Assembly: GCF_023343835.1 (NCBI RefSeq)
Contig: NC_064443.1
Span: 19,293,501 to 19,357,500, forward strand
Source of the DNA: Lagopus muta
Taxonomy: Eukaryota; Chordata; Aves; Galliformes; Phasianidae
DNA: 64,000 nt
Reading direction: 5' to 3'
Of this stretch, positions 50,340-61,157 are shown piece by piece. The notes below the pieces were generated by a model. That model was given only the letters and a program-made list of their open reading frames with translations, was not told the DNA's origin and made no database searches. Positions within the stretch are counted from its first letter, which is position 1. Each line of letters starts with the position of its first letter. The translations under genes were made by a program, and so were the position numbers.

Positions 50340-50620
50340 ACAGAGAGTTTAACAGCAAGTAAATTAATACAACTTTTCTGATGTTACGCTATTACAATTG
50401 TTAGAGTTCATCTTAGAGAATAATTAGAAAGACTTCATAAGACAGCTTTTCTGAAGAAAAAAAAAGAGAGACTTTGCAATTCCATCAGAGACTCTTCTGG
50501 CCCCCGAGTGATATTTGGCAGGCCTTTTAATATGCAAGCTGCAATTTACCTGCTAATAAATTAGCAGCTAGGAAAACAAAGCTTCACATGAAAGCAGCAG
50601 TAAAACACAAATGCAAAGTG
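50340..50620. promoter_or_regulatory. Candidate enhancer, homeodomain-motif-rich
   Basis: This unique AT-rich block has AAATTAATACA, GAATAATTAGAAAG, TTTTAATATGCAAGC (octamer-like ATGCAA) and CTAATAAATTAGC. It has no repeat signature or coding potential. It resembles vertebrate conserved non-coding elements in composition, but conservation cannot be tested here. Confidence 0.35.
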
Positions 50621-51139
50621 TGTGAATGCTCATCAGCATTCAGGGCATCACACAGCAGCCGCGTTCTCTGAGCCTCAGTAACCTTTTGCTCTCAGTTAGG
50701 AACTAATCAGACGTGTCAGGTGCTAACAGCAAACACCATGATGCACACAGGGGTAGTGCAGGGCGGGTCACTGTGATCCTTGCATTACCTCCCCATGTAT
50801 TTCCCCATTATTTTTATGTTTTTAAGAAAAGAGTTCAATTTTTGGTCAGTTCCTCCTAGAAGTCATTTTTAGATCACGCTTTTTTCACCTCTGAACACTC
50901 TCCCTTTTTCCAGACGTACAATTCCAGAGCCCCCAGGAGCAGGCAGGCTCCACCACTGTGTGCCTTCTGTGATGCATGGCATCCCAACATGATGCTGTGC
51001 ACCCACACCCAGCTGTGCCCACGCCTGTGCCCACCTCCCATGGCATCTCGTGCTGCTGCAGCTGCATTTTGCTGCTCAAGAAGAGCATGCTTGGTGCTCG
51101 TCATTGCATACCAGCATCCTCTACTGCTCATGTTAAATC

Positions 51140-51300
51140 CCAGCCCTCTCCTCCAAAGCTCCTGGAGTCCCTTCAAGCTATGTGTTATCCACAAGCCCAG
51201 TACAGCCTTTTCTCTGTTCTACCATCCAAACCATTAATTAAAGCATTGAACAGAGCTAGGAAGCCAGGCAGGCAGGACTGTGGGAGTCCACAGACCACGC
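51140..51300 (-). repeat. Decayed CR1-like LINE fragment
   Basis: GTTATCCACAAGCC, ACCATCCAAACCATTAATTA and AAGCATTGAACAGAGCT resemble the antisense of an internal CR1/L3-type segment (the 'cattaatgaa..ttgaacag' block). It is strongly diverged, and the assignment is from memory of the family pattern. Confidence 0.45.
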
Positions 51301-54300
51301 AGCTGTGGCCAAGAGATGATCAGGAAAAGGACAGAGAAAACCGCAGTGCCCCATTACGCGGCACAGGAGGAAGTGGCTCTGACAGCTGAGGTTCCCAACA
51401 GCATGAATCCCACAGCGGAGCTGCAGGAACCCATGGGGATCTAGCAGTGAACTGCAAAGATGTGTCTGTAAAGGTGTCAGTCAGCACTGCTCCTTATTAG
51501 AGGTCAGCAGGCTGTGGGAAACTCAGAGCAGAAAGGTTCCATGAGCTGCATTCCCCTCTTCTCCCACTATCGATGATATTTTGCCTTCAAACTTTGCCTC
51601 AAGCGAACTGAACAGACACCAGCTTTGGGAACGTACACAGCCTGCTGCAGTGAGCACATCAAACAGCCCGAGGCTGCAATTTAACAGCAGTAACTGGGAC
51701 AAGCACATCTTCATTTGAGCTGCCCATTACCACCGTTCCCCCCAATTAAACTACTCTCCTTCAGTAAGAGAGAGGAAGCGCAAGGTCTGCTTCCTTCGAT
51801 CATCCGTTGGCCCACGCAAATGGTCTCATCCCGCAGCCCTCCTTCTGTGTGTGGTCCCCCGACCAACTCATGTTATTTGAAACATATGAACGTAGCCTAT
51901 GCGCTTTGAAACACTGACTGAAGCCGAAACACACATAAAAGCCTTCGGCCACAGGAAGGACTTGAAAAGCCACCCCGAGGTGGCCCCGCAGCAGGAGGCA
52001 GTGTCTCATTGCACATGTGCCCTCCCCCACCACAGCGAAGGCAGCTGGGGATGCTCAGGCAGTGGGAAAGCAGCAGCAGCGCCCAGCCGGCCTGAAGCTG
52101 TGGGGCAGCCTGAAGGCGCAGCGCCATGGAGCTGCAGCCAGCCGGGGCAGCGCAGCCACGGCCTGCCATGTTAATGGGCGCACATCCAGTGTGCGTGTGG
52201 GGACACTTTGTGCTGCTCTGAGATCTCCTTGGGGCTTGGAACAACCTGGACCAGTGGGCTGCAGAAAGCCATGCAGCGTGTGCTTTGTAGAGGTTCCCCA
52301 TGGTGCTGGGGTGAAGCGAGCCCTGGCTTCACACAGACCGCCCAGCAGGGCCTGAGGGGACCTGCCAGCACTTTGTCCCTGCAATTCCAGAAGCACTTGG
52401 GCCTGTACCAACAGAGACCCCAGTGCTCTCCTGTGGGAAACAGCAGATGGGCAGGGCACTGGATGAACCCTGAGCCTGCAGACAGGGCTGCAGGCAGCGT
52501 AACTCCATCTGCAGGCAGGCAGGGAGCTCCAAAACGGATTGTGTCCCAGCTGCACGTGGTGCCCATGGAGGAGCTGTGCCCGGTGATGGAAGGTCAGGTC
52601 ACTCAGAACTGGGAGCTGCTTCTCTCTGCAGCCACCAGATGATGCTTTGCTGTTTCAATTAAAAATTCCTCAGGAGACAAACTCTCCTCATTAGCAAAAA
52701 ACATCTCACAAATACAGGCAAGCCTTGACAGTGGTACAGCAGATTCACTGCGGAATTTAACGACCTCCTCTGCTGACAGTACTGAAGCCTGGGTTTGTTT
52801 TGCGATAATTTATGCAGAGGGACTCTTCCATTCTGCCTGGCTGCAGGCAGGGGAGCCGTCACAGCCATTAAGATGATCTCAACAACAGATGGACGCAGCA
52901 TTGCATAAGCACGCCTCGGGTTTTGAGAGACAGTACGTGGATGCTCCTGTTCAGAGACCCTGTTGCAGGGTGTCCTATCACAAGATATGCGCTTATGTGT
53001 GCCACTGCTTTCCCAAACCAGCTCAGCAGGCACTGCGAAAAATCTGTTGCGTGGCTGTCAAAGCAGACTTCTGATCAGAAAGCTGAGCTCCAGGCTGGAA
53101 CAGCAAGTGTGCTCCGAGCTCTGTGGCCTCTTTTCCCCACTTAGGCGGCAGGGAGGACAAGCAGGGCTGAAGCCCACAGGCCCAGGGCTGGCTTGCAGCT
53201 TACAGCACAGGCTGCCCAGGCACACACCAGTCTGACAGCTGAGGTTAAAATGCTGTGAAGAATCTGAAATTGTAAACTACCTCCTCCATTCTTGCTTTCT
53301 TTTTTATTCTTGTATGTGTGTGTTTACAAAGTTATCTCCATGCAAACTTGACTGCTGTCCAGCAGTAGGTGTTTGTAGGTTAAGGGGTTCCTACAAAAAT
53401 CCCCAAATGTAATCTCATTTCTGTCCTAAATCCACGGAACGTTTCTGTGCAGCAGTAAGCAAAGCAGGACTAAGAACAGGAAGGCACACAGCAGGAGCCG
53501 TGGGGAGGAAGCGGTAAAGTTATCAGCCAAAGGCCTCCACAAGCTGTGCTCTCTCACAGAGGTTACAGAACACAAAACCTGACACGCCGTGCTCACCAAA
53601 ATGCCTCCACTGCTGCTCAGAAGCTTTCTATATTGGAAGAGCAAACTATTTCTTCTCAATGCATACGGTTGTACACAGAGCTGGATGCCAGGCAGGTTTG
53701 GTGCCACTGCAGAAGGAATGGGAGCAGCAAAGAATGATAGAGACAGAGCAGTGCCCCTCAGTTAGCTTGTTTCTAGAGGTGATTGGCAGCACACAGCGCA
53801 GCAACCACTGACGTTCCGCGTGGGATGTGTGCTAACAGCCACTGGGAGAAGCTTGTGACTACAGATCTTCAGCCACCCTTTCTTTTTGCATTCTAACTGC
53901 TGGGCGAAACAAGTCTCTAAAAATCTCTTGAACACCCTGGGAATCCACTTTAAGTAACATTTAGCAGAATATTCATTTCATTGGCGTTTCTCTGAACAGT
54001 CATGAAAACAATGCAGTGGTTTCCTGCCCACAGGCGGGTTCCATGCAGAGGGCTTCACTGGTGGTCTGCAGTGCACTGGTTTTCACTGATGGTGAGCTGA
54101 TTTGATCTGTGTTACGGAGATCTAAGAGCTGGGCAGAGGGAGAACGCTCTGTGCATGCAGGAGGAGATGTAAACAAGGCAGAACATTTCTGAAGTTTCTG
54201 CTGGTTGTGATCAGCACAGCGAACCCAGGACAACCTTAAGATGAGCTTCAAAAGCTGTACAGGGAACCTAAGGAGGTGATTAAAAAATTAATTCACTCTA

Positions 54301-55312
54301 CTAATATGTACATTGTATCTTAAAATAAGTTATGGCTAGATAAGCAGAATATAGGAATGTTGTCATTCTTACATGGATGGGTGATTTTTTTCATATCCAT
54401 CAGAAAGTATGTGACATTGTGTTTCTGCTGTTCATTAATTTGGGTATGTTTGGTCACCACAGGCAAGAGATAATCCTGCTCTGCCCTGCAGTGTGACACA
54501 CGAGTACAAGGACAGAGCCAGCTGGGAGACACTCCGTGGTTGGGACTTGTCTGAACGCAGCACTGAGCTGGAGGAAATAAACACGCTGAGCAGATCTGCA
54601 CTGAATGCAGGTAGGACTTACACAGCGTGGTGGCAGTGGCAGCTATTTACATGCTGCTATCAACATGCCTCTCCCATACACAAGCATCTCTGTTGTCATT
54701 ATCTGGTCATTTCAGAAAGAGAACAGCGCTGACTTTCTAGAGTCCTGATTCTAACTCAAGTCAGTACCTCTCATCTGCTTATGTTTTCCTTTCCCACTAC
54801 CTAATTTACATTGTCGCTATGGTTTCTTTTCAGCCTCTCTGCTAAAGAGTCATTTCCATAATGGCTGAAACGTTTCCCTCCATTCAAGGATATTTCAGGT
54901 AATCACTTGAGTCGGCCCTGAGTTTGATTTATAAAGTCTTACACAAGCACTGAGGATGCTCGTCTTCTCCACTCAAGGCTCTCCTCGCAGAGGCCCCAGC
55001 CGGGACCGTGCAATCCCGCACGGCTCCGCCCTTTCAGACACGCGGGACCGAAGGCCAGGTGAGCCCCGAGGTCACCGCGTGCCCCCAGCACACGCCGCCG
55101 CTCGGACGTAAAGCCCGGGAGGTCCTTGGGCATAGACATCGCAGAAGCGCCGGCTGCTCATCATTACCGCAGGGAGGTTTTCCCTTAAGGAGTGAAAAAC
55201 ACTCGCGCTGGTGCCGCTCGAGCGCCGCCCGCTCCGCTCCGGGCACGGCAGCAGCGCGCCGCCCTCCCGCCCGCCGCGACACACGGAGCGCCGAGCGCGG
55301 CCGGACCGCCGG

Positions 55313-55328
55313 ACCGCAGGGGGCGCTG
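55313..55328 (+). promoter_or_regulatory. CTCF-like motif
   Basis: ACCGCAGGGGGCGCTG matches the core of the vertebrate CTCF consensus (CCANNAGGGGGCGC type) with one clear core departure (G for A in CCR). It sits just upstream of the THUMPD3 ETS pair, between the divergent SRGAP3 and THUMPD3 genes. Binding is inferred from the motif only. Confidence 0.5.
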
Positions 55329-55390
55329 CTGCGAGGCTCCGGAGCGGAAGCGGAAGCTGGGCGGGCCGCGGCGCGCGCCGGCGTTTGGGC

Positions 55391-55579
55391 ATGGCGGAGG
55401 CGGAGGCGGCCGGGCCGGAGGCGGCCGGGGATGGCGCGGCCGTTATCGGCGCCACCGTGCCCACGGGGTTCGAGGCGACGGCGGCCGCCGAGGTGCAGGA
55501 GAAGCTCGGCTCCGCGTCCCGGATCAGCAGGGACCGCGGGAAGATCTACTTCGAGGTGCCGGCCCGCTGCCTGCCCGAG
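55391..55579 (+). CDS. THUMPD3: THUMPD3 exon 1
   Basis: This exon encodes residues 1-63 (63 whole codons) and has donor GTGCGT. It carries an Ala-rich start, then ATVPTGFEATAAAEVQEKLG and KIYFEVP, the family N-terminal fold. Confidence 0.95.
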
Positions 55580-58500
55580 GTGCGTGCGCCGACCGCGGCC
55601 CCCCTCGGCACCCCGGCGCCGTTCCGGCCGGCTGCGGCCACCGGTGGTTGTGGGCATAGCGGCGCCCCGTCCGCAGCGGAGCGCTCTCGGCTTGCCGCCA
55701 GCCGTAGGGCAGCCCGTCCTGCCGGCTGGTTCGTCGGGTTTGCCGTGCTTTGAGAAAGGCGGCTGAAGTCAGCCAGACCCGGGCCGGCTTTTCTTACTGC
55801 TTTTGCACCTAAACCGGTGACCTCCGCGGCACGGCGCCGGGTCGGGTGTAGATGTAAGGTGGCGACGCTTTGTAACCGATGGTAACGGAGCGCCGCTGCT
55901 CTCCCTCGCTGCAGGTTCATCGGCTGAGGTCCGTGGATAATTTGTTTGTTGTCGTTCAGGAGTTCAAAGATTATCAGTTTAAGGAAACCAAGGTGAGTTA
56001 ATCGCTGCTTTCCCTCAGTTTCGGGGTTTGGAGAATCGTTTTCATTGTAGTGCTCTGAGTATTTCAGGAGTAAGGATTTTTAAAATGCTTGTAGTGCTGT
56101 CCCAGTTCTTGGTGGGGTTTTAAAACTGGAGTGTGGTTTTGTTGTCTGCCCCAATCCCTTCTGTTGTGTTTGCTTCGTGGGAGACCGAGAATGAGAGCAG
56201 CTGTGTGCTTGGAGGTCACCCTTGGATGGAGGACAATAAATCTCTCTTGGTCTCTTAATGTAGTGGTAGCTGTGATACGTGATTGTTTGTTCCGGATCCT
56301 GTGGTGTAAAACACCACCCAGATGTGGCACCAATTGCACACAAAAAGTGCAAGCTGTGATCAGATGTGCAGTGATTGCATGTATGGACTAATTTAAGAGA
56401 TTTAGAAAGAGGGTCGTTCTTCAAGAAAGGGAATGGCTTTGAAGTACAATTTCTTTTGTCTTTTAAAGGAAGATGCTTTAAAAGATTTGGAAGGTTTGGT
56501 TAAAAAACTGCCTTGGACTGATCCTTTGAGAATTTGGGAGCTGAACAACAGCTTAAAAAAGAAGAAGACAAAACGCAAAAAGCAGAATCTGCAGAGAACT
56601 GCAAGCAAAGAAAAGCTGCGTGATGGTGGAGAGGAGGAGAAGGATGACAAAGCTGTGGGGGGGCAGGAGGACTGCGCCCCAAACATGGCGGGAACAGAGC
56701 CGGCTGTTGGCCAGAGTGCGGAGGAGACGCAAGGAGAGGCCTCGCAGAATGAGGAGGAGGATAACGAACAGTCAGAGGCTAAAAACGAGCTGCGTGCCAG
56801 TTCTGGGGCTGAGACGAAGGCTGGAGATGATAGGAAAGATGAAGGAGATGCAAAGGTGTTAAAGTTCCGCGTTACGTGCAATAGAGCTGGAGACAAGCAC
56901 AGCTTTACATCAAATGAGGCCGCAAGAGACTTCGGAGGAGCTGTGCAGGAGCACTTCCAGTGGAAGGCTGACATGACTAACTTTGATGTGGAGGTATTGC
57001 CTTGTGCCTTGCAATAATTCTATTTCAAAAATTGATTCTTAGTTTTGATTCTCAGAGAGCTCCAAAACAACCTTTACAAGGTTGTCCTGAAGCTGGAAGT
57101 CGTTAATGCTGAAATCAGAAGCATTAATTTCATGGCCATGTTACGTATATCCTCACACCCCACTGCTTGCTTGTCCCTCATCTCTTTTGTGACCCTCTGA
57201 GGGCACCTCTCATTTTCAGGCTCCCGTTTGCTCTGCACGCACTCAAGATAAGCCATTAACATCACTAAGCTCAGGGCACCTGAGTCAGTGCTCAAAAGTT
57301 CTCCTCTCTGAGCTACACCGTATGGTTTTATACTGAGTTTTACCTCCTCTTACGTTATTTGCTCACATGGTTACAGGGAACAAAAAGGGTTATGTTAGTT
57401 GTCCACTGCTTTTTCCCTTTTCATGGGGAAAGCAGAAATTTGGAAAGGAGGTCCAGCAGATATGGTCCATTAAAATTCTCATTTTGAGAGGCAATAAGGC
57501 GAAATGATTTTCTTGCAGATTCTTTTCAGGGCTGACCCCCTTTCTTGTAATGGTGTCTTCACCTTCCAGATTCACACTGCATAGGGGACCAGGCGTGGGG
57601 TTTCTATTGCAAATTCTGTTTGCTTTGTGAATGCTGCACTGTGACTTGCAGGACTTATCCTTACTTCTCCCCAGTAAATATAAAGCAAAGTTCTTTAAAC
57701 ATCATCACAGAGTGCTTTTTGTGCAAGTGAAAAAACACCCACGCTGTCCTGACTGTGTCCTCATTAAAGGCAGTGGATGGTGCTCTTATAAATGTATTTC
57801 CTGACTTTGTATAAATCACAGCTGCTGGTTTAAACATTTACCAGATGTACTGTGGGAAACTTGTGTTACTTCTGAAATTCAATTCCAGTTTTTCTTTAGG
57901 TTCTCCTGAATATTCACAATAATGAAGTAGTTGTGGGCATTGCGTTAACTGAGGAGAGTCTTCACAGAAGAAATATTACACATTTTGGACCCACAACTCT
58001 TCGCTCAACTCTTGCTTATGGCATGCTTAGGTCAGTGCAAACGCATGGCTTTATATGATTCTTAGATAATAAGTCACTCTGCTTCACAAACGAGTTGCCT
58101 TATCCCCTCCGCTGCTTCCTTAGAAGCCATTTTTGTCGGTTCTTGTTAAAAGGGAATAAAGACATAGCAACACTGGATGCTTTCCAGCTTAGAAAAGAAA
58201 ATACTTGCTGCAAACCATTAGCCAGTTTTCAAAATACTAGATGACAATTCTTGAAAGAATTTCACTGGACTGGCATGTATAAGTGCTGGTTGTTAAATGC
58301 AGTTAATGTTCACGTCTTGTATTAGAAGGGCTCAATTGCTGTGATCGAAACAGTTCTGTTTTCCATCGGTACAAGAAATTCACGTGCTTTTTTCTCAAAG
58401 TACCTTTCTTTTCTGCTCCTCAGGCTCTGCGATCCCCAGCCGACAGATATCATCATTGATCCAATGTGTGGTACAGGTGCAATACCCATAGAGGTGATTC

Positions 58501-59981
58501 TTCCTTTCTTTTTAACGTAGTAAAACTCAAGACAGTATCTGCAACTGAGTAACACGTAAGTTTTAATGGCAGTAACTGAGCAGCCAACAACAGAAGCATC
58601 TCGCCAACTTCTCAACAGCTCCAAGCACGCTTTTACTAAATGCCTTTAGTTTCCTTTCCAATAACAAGAAGAAGCAAAACCTAAAAGAACTTTGAGCCGT
58701 TAAGTTGCCTAAGGCCTGTGACACATCCGTTATGGAGTTTTAAAATCGCTGACATCTGCTTCAAATTGCTTTGTCGTATTCTGGTGGGGTTTTTTTGGAG
58801 GGGGGTTGTTTCAAAAAGCAAGCAGTGTTCACGTTAATGTTTATCAGTATTTCCCCCCAGGGAGCTATGGAATGGCCTGGTTGCTATCACATTGCTGGTG
58901 ATAACAACCCGCAAGCTGTAAAGAGAGCAGCAAGCAACATCTGCTCTTTGCTAAAGAAAAATGAAAATAAGGAAAGGTAAGAGCGGTACAAGTGATTTTA
59001 TTTTCCCATAGGCTTTATAGGAATAAATCTGTCTTGCACAGATTTTCTTGACCTTTTCCCTACTGTGTTACTGTTATAGAGTTCTTCACTGTAAAAATAT
59101 TTTCAGTAGCCCATATCTGAGGTCTTTGCTTTTGTAGCAGTGCTTCCTTGGCTGCACCGTTGGACATCGTTCAGTGGGATATTTGCAATCTCCCTTTGCG
59201 GACTGGCTCTGTGGATGTCATTGTGACAGACATGCCTTTTGGGAAGAGGTGAGGGACCACGAATTCCGAGTTCTTGTGTGTGACCATCACTGCCACGTGT
59301 GCTCGTGTGTCCAGATTTAGGGTTCTCTTGTAACTTAACTGGGCCTAATTGAGAAGTATGTAAATACTTTGCATTCAGAATGAAGGCTGAAGGTTTATGT
59401 GGTCATACATACATTTTTCAACAGTCACAAAGGAGATCTTGATCTGTGTTATAGGATAGGGTCAAAGAAGAAGAACTGGGATCTCTATCCAGCCTGCCTC
59501 ATGGAGATGGGGCGGATCTGCACACCAGGCACAGGTAGAGCTGTGCTGCTTACTCAGGACAAGAAATGCTTCGCCAAGGTATGTTCTGAGTGAAACCTTA
59601 GAAGTAAAACAAACCTATTTGCAGAGGAAAAATCTACTGAGGAAAAAAACTTTAAGCTGACTTCACTATGGAGGGTGATGTTTTTCTGAAGAAATAAATA
59701 GCAGCATTTTAATGTGGTTTTAGACCTTATTCAGGTGTGATTTGGGATAGTCAGGAATGACATCTAAAGCAAATTTATCCTTACATCCTTGTCCTGAAGA
59801 AGCCACCACCACTCTTGGGGCTGTTCTTTGTGTTTTTTTTCTATCGTAGGCCTTGTCAAGACTGGGACACATCTGGCGCAAAAATCACACGGTGTGGGTG
59901 AATGTAGGGGGGCTTCATGCTGCAGTGTATCTTCTGAAACGCACCTGGGAAAGAGTGGAAGAAAAAAGGTCATTCTGGTAA
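55391..59981 (+). CDS. THUMPD3: THUMPD3, tRNA (guanine-N2)-methyltransferase with THUMP domain, 9 exons, 491 aa
   Basis: The exons are 55391-55579, 55915-55992, 56469-56993, 57900-58030, 58424-58493, 58861-58976, 59138-59248, 59455-59578 and 59850-59981. They total 1476 bp including TAA, and all phases agree. The ATG is the first in the frame, with G at -3 and +4. The protein has an Ala-rich N-terminus, a basic cluster (about 118-127), an acidic low-complexity linker (about 140-215), a THUMP domain (about 218-295), then a Rossmann methyltransferase: motif I DPMCGTGAIPIE (320-331), acidic Asp345 in AGDNNP, QWDICNL (382-388), and motif IV DMPFGKR (401-407). In mammals THUMPD3 with TRMT112 makes m2G at position 6 of tRNAs. 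Human THUMPD3 is 507 aa. The C-terminal tail after AAVYLLKRT is shorter than human and diverged. Confidence 0.96.
55580..55914 (+). other. THUMPD3: THUMPD3 intron 1
   Basis: This 335-bp GC-rich intron is the tail of the CpG island. Nothing else is seen in it. Confidence 0.9.
55915..55992 (+). CDS. THUMPD3: THUMPD3 exon 2
   Basis: This exon encodes residues 64-89 (26 codons, phase 0 at both ends), with acceptor CTGCAG and donor GTGAGT. The peptide VHRLRSVDNLFVVVQEF fits the family. Confidence 0.95.
55993..56468 (+). other. THUMPD3: THUMPD3 intron 2
   Basis: This 476-bp intron is unique sequence, with no repeat recognised. Confidence 0.9.
56469..56993 (+). CDS. THUMPD3: THUMPD3 exon 3 (largest)
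   Basis: This exon has 175 codons (residues 90-264) and donor GTATTG. It encodes DLEGLVKKLPWTDPLRIWEL, a Lys/Arg cluster that could be a nuclear or RNA-binding patch, an acidic Glu/Asp/Ser linker, and the first half of the THUMP domain (KVLKFRVTCNRAG to DMTNFDVE). Confidence 0.95.
56994..57899 (+). other. THUMPD3: THUMPD3 intron 3
   Basis: This 906-bp intron is the longest of the gene. It is AT-leaning unique sequence and no element is recognised. Confidence 0.9.
57900..58030 (+). CDS. THUMPD3: THUMPD3 exon 4
   Basis: This 131-bp exon encodes residues 265-308 (last codon split), with acceptor TTCTTTAG and donor GTCAGT. It carries the end of the THUMP domain (VVVGIALTEESLHRRNITHF) and the conserved GPTTLRSTLAYGMLR linker into the methyltransferase. 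Confidence 0.95.
58031..58423 (+). other. THUMPD3: THUMPD3 intron 4
   Basis: This 393-bp intron contains nothing recognised. Confidence 0.9.
58424..58493 (+). CDS. THUMPD3: THUMPD3 exon 5
   Basis: This 70-bp exon encodes residues 308 (shared) to 331. It holds the SAM-binding motif I, IIIDPMCGTGAIPIE, and has donor GTGATT. Confidence 0.95.
58494..58860 (+). other. THUMPD3: THUMPD3 intron 5
   Basis: This 367-bp intron has a G/T-rich patch near 58780-58810. Nothing else is seen. Confidence 0.9.
58861..58976 (+). CDS. THUMPD3: THUMPD3 exon 6
   Basis: This 116-bp exon encodes residues 332-370 (last codon split), with acceptor CCCCCCAG and donor GTAAGA. It contains the acidic SAM-ribose contact region HIAGDNNPQAV. 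Confidence 0.95.
59138..59248 (+). CDS. THUMPD3: THUMPD3 exon 7 (tandem acceptor)
   Basis: This exon encodes residues 370 (shared) to 407 (shared) and ends in catalytic motif IV, TDMPFGKR. The donor is GTGAGG. The acceptor is TAGCAG, so splicing can start at 59138 or 59141. Both keep the frame and differ by one Ser. Confidence 0.93.
59455..59578 (+). CDS. THUMPD3: THUMPD3 exon 8
   Basis: This 124-bp exon encodes residues 407 (shared) to 448, with acceptor TTATAG and donor GTATGT. The peptide IGSKKKNWDLYPACLMEM to AVLLTQDKKCFAK is the C-terminal methyltransferase fold. Confidence 0.95.
59850..59981 (+). CDS. THUMPD3: THUMPD3 exon 9 and stop
   Basis: This exon encodes residues 449-491 and TAA (59979-59981), directly followed by TAG in the same frame. 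The peptide ALSRLGHIWRKNHTVWVNVG, then GLHAAVYLLKRT, is conserved. The last ~12 residues are diverged. Confidence 0.93.
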   Translation, partial: ALSRLGHIWRKNHTVWVNVGGLHAAVYLLKRTWERVEEKRSFW

Positions 59982-60110
59982 TAGCCTGTGTGGAAGAAGA
60001 CAGCAGACACCTCCAGAACTTCCAGATGAGCAGATTGGTGAAGGAGACAGCTGAGAGTGTGTGTCTCTGTTCCTAAGCAGAAGGCAATAAATGTGAGAAC
60101 TGCTTAATGT
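59982..60110 (+). other. THUMPD3: THUMPD3 3' UTR with poly(A) signal
   Basis: A canonical AATAAA lies at 60086-60091, about 105 bp after the stop, and is followed by a GT-containing stretch. Cleavage is expected near 60105-60120. Longer isoforms cannot be excluded. Confidence 0.6.
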
Positions 60111-61010
60111 GAGCAATGGACCAGGGACCAACCTGAGAGCTCCCCGTTGTACTGTGTTCTGAATGTGACTTAAATTCTCTCTTTTCACCCTGCCACCCAA
60201 ACTGAAAGTCAGTAGTGGTGTTAGTAATGCTCTCCTTTGCCTGAGTCTTTTCTACTACGTCTGTTGTATTTCTCAGTTAAATGCTTGTTTCCTCTGCTTA
60301 TAGTAGAAAACATGTTGAAGCATTTTTGGAGCCAATTAGCTGCTAATTTTTCCCCTGAACTGTAGAAATCATATCTTAAAATGCCAGTCTTAGTGTTAGT
60401 CACTTTAAAGGGTTTAGAGGTAGTACCTCTTTGCTGTAGGACTTTTCCAAACTGAAAGTTTGAAGTTTGTACTATTGCCCAAATGTAAATTGAGATGTTT
60501 GATACTTGGGTGAGAAAACGCTGAGCAGTGTGCTGGTGCTGCTGTTTGATGTCTTAAGTGGTACCTCGACTCAGTGCTCAGAGCTGTGCTGCCTCACCGC
60601 TGTGTTGGGGTCCTGCTGTGGGTGAGGGCGATGCCCCGTGCTGCCTTAGCACAGCAGTTGTGGTTTCTGTTCAAGAGCAGAGACGCTTCCAGCAGCTTTA
60701 CCTACAAGTTTGTGTTTTGGTGTCTGTGTTGGCACTGAGGGAGGCAGTACATTTGGATTTACAAGCTGACTGGAGCTGCTGTAGGAGTGCTGCCTACTTA
60801 AAGAATACAGTTCGTTCAATTAATGGAAGTTGAAAATCTCTTTTCTTCTCCACTATACCGCGATTTCTCAGACTGATTACTCAGCTCTTGAAGAGCAGAA
60901 ACACTAATTACCAGCTTGTCGTTTCATTACAGTGTATTCAAGCTCACAGTAATGTGCTCAGAGGCGGATTAAGGAGCATTAAAGGTTCTTAGTTCTGTAG
61001 AGGCACGAAG
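60111..61010. other. THUMPD3-VHL intergenic segment
   Basis: About 0.9 kb lies between the predicted THUMPD3 cleavage site and the VHL CpG island. It is unique sequence with no gene, repeat or RNA recognised. Confidence 0.75.
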
Positions 61011-61157
61011 TCCGGGCAGTGTTCTGTTCTGCGCCCGCTGTGCGCTGCAGTTCGCGTTCTTTTTCCCTCAGATGAGGCCAACACCAGCCGTCCGCCCAAC
61101 CCCGCAGTCGATGCTCTGCCCTGCAAGCGGCGGTTCGCGCAGCTGCGGGGCGCGGCG

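Larger units (their letters stand above)
33776..55390. other. SRGAP3-THUMPD3 intergenic region, about 21.6 kb
   Basis: The two genes are divergent, so this stretch lies upstream of both. I find no spliced gene with recognisable protein similarity. Contents seen are the SRGAP3 promoter flank, an orphan CpG island (about 40.32-40.90 kb), a 227-codon ATG-started frame at 44505-45188 with no known domain, a purine run (48526-48560), a decayed CR1-like segment (about 51.14-51.30 kb), and AT-rich enhancer-like blocks at about 39.5-39.9, 45.5-45.7, 49.2-49.3 and 50.3-50.6 kb. Confidence 0.75.
54990..55870 (+). promoter_or_regulatory. THUMPD3: CpG island promoter of THUMPD3
   Basis: A GC- and CpG-rich stretch surrounds THUMPD3 exon 1. 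Two abutting ETS-type CGGAAG motifs lie at 55345-55350 and 55351-55356, about 40 bp before the ATG, which is typical of TATA-less housekeeping promoters. A CTCF-like sequence ACCGCAGGGGGCGCTG is at 55313-55328. Confidence 0.75.

Noticed and set aside
55008-55766. Long out-of-frame or antisense open frames over THUMPD3 exon 1
   Set aside because: They are shadows of a GC-rich promoter and exon. The conserved THUMPD3 frame is the one starting at 55391.
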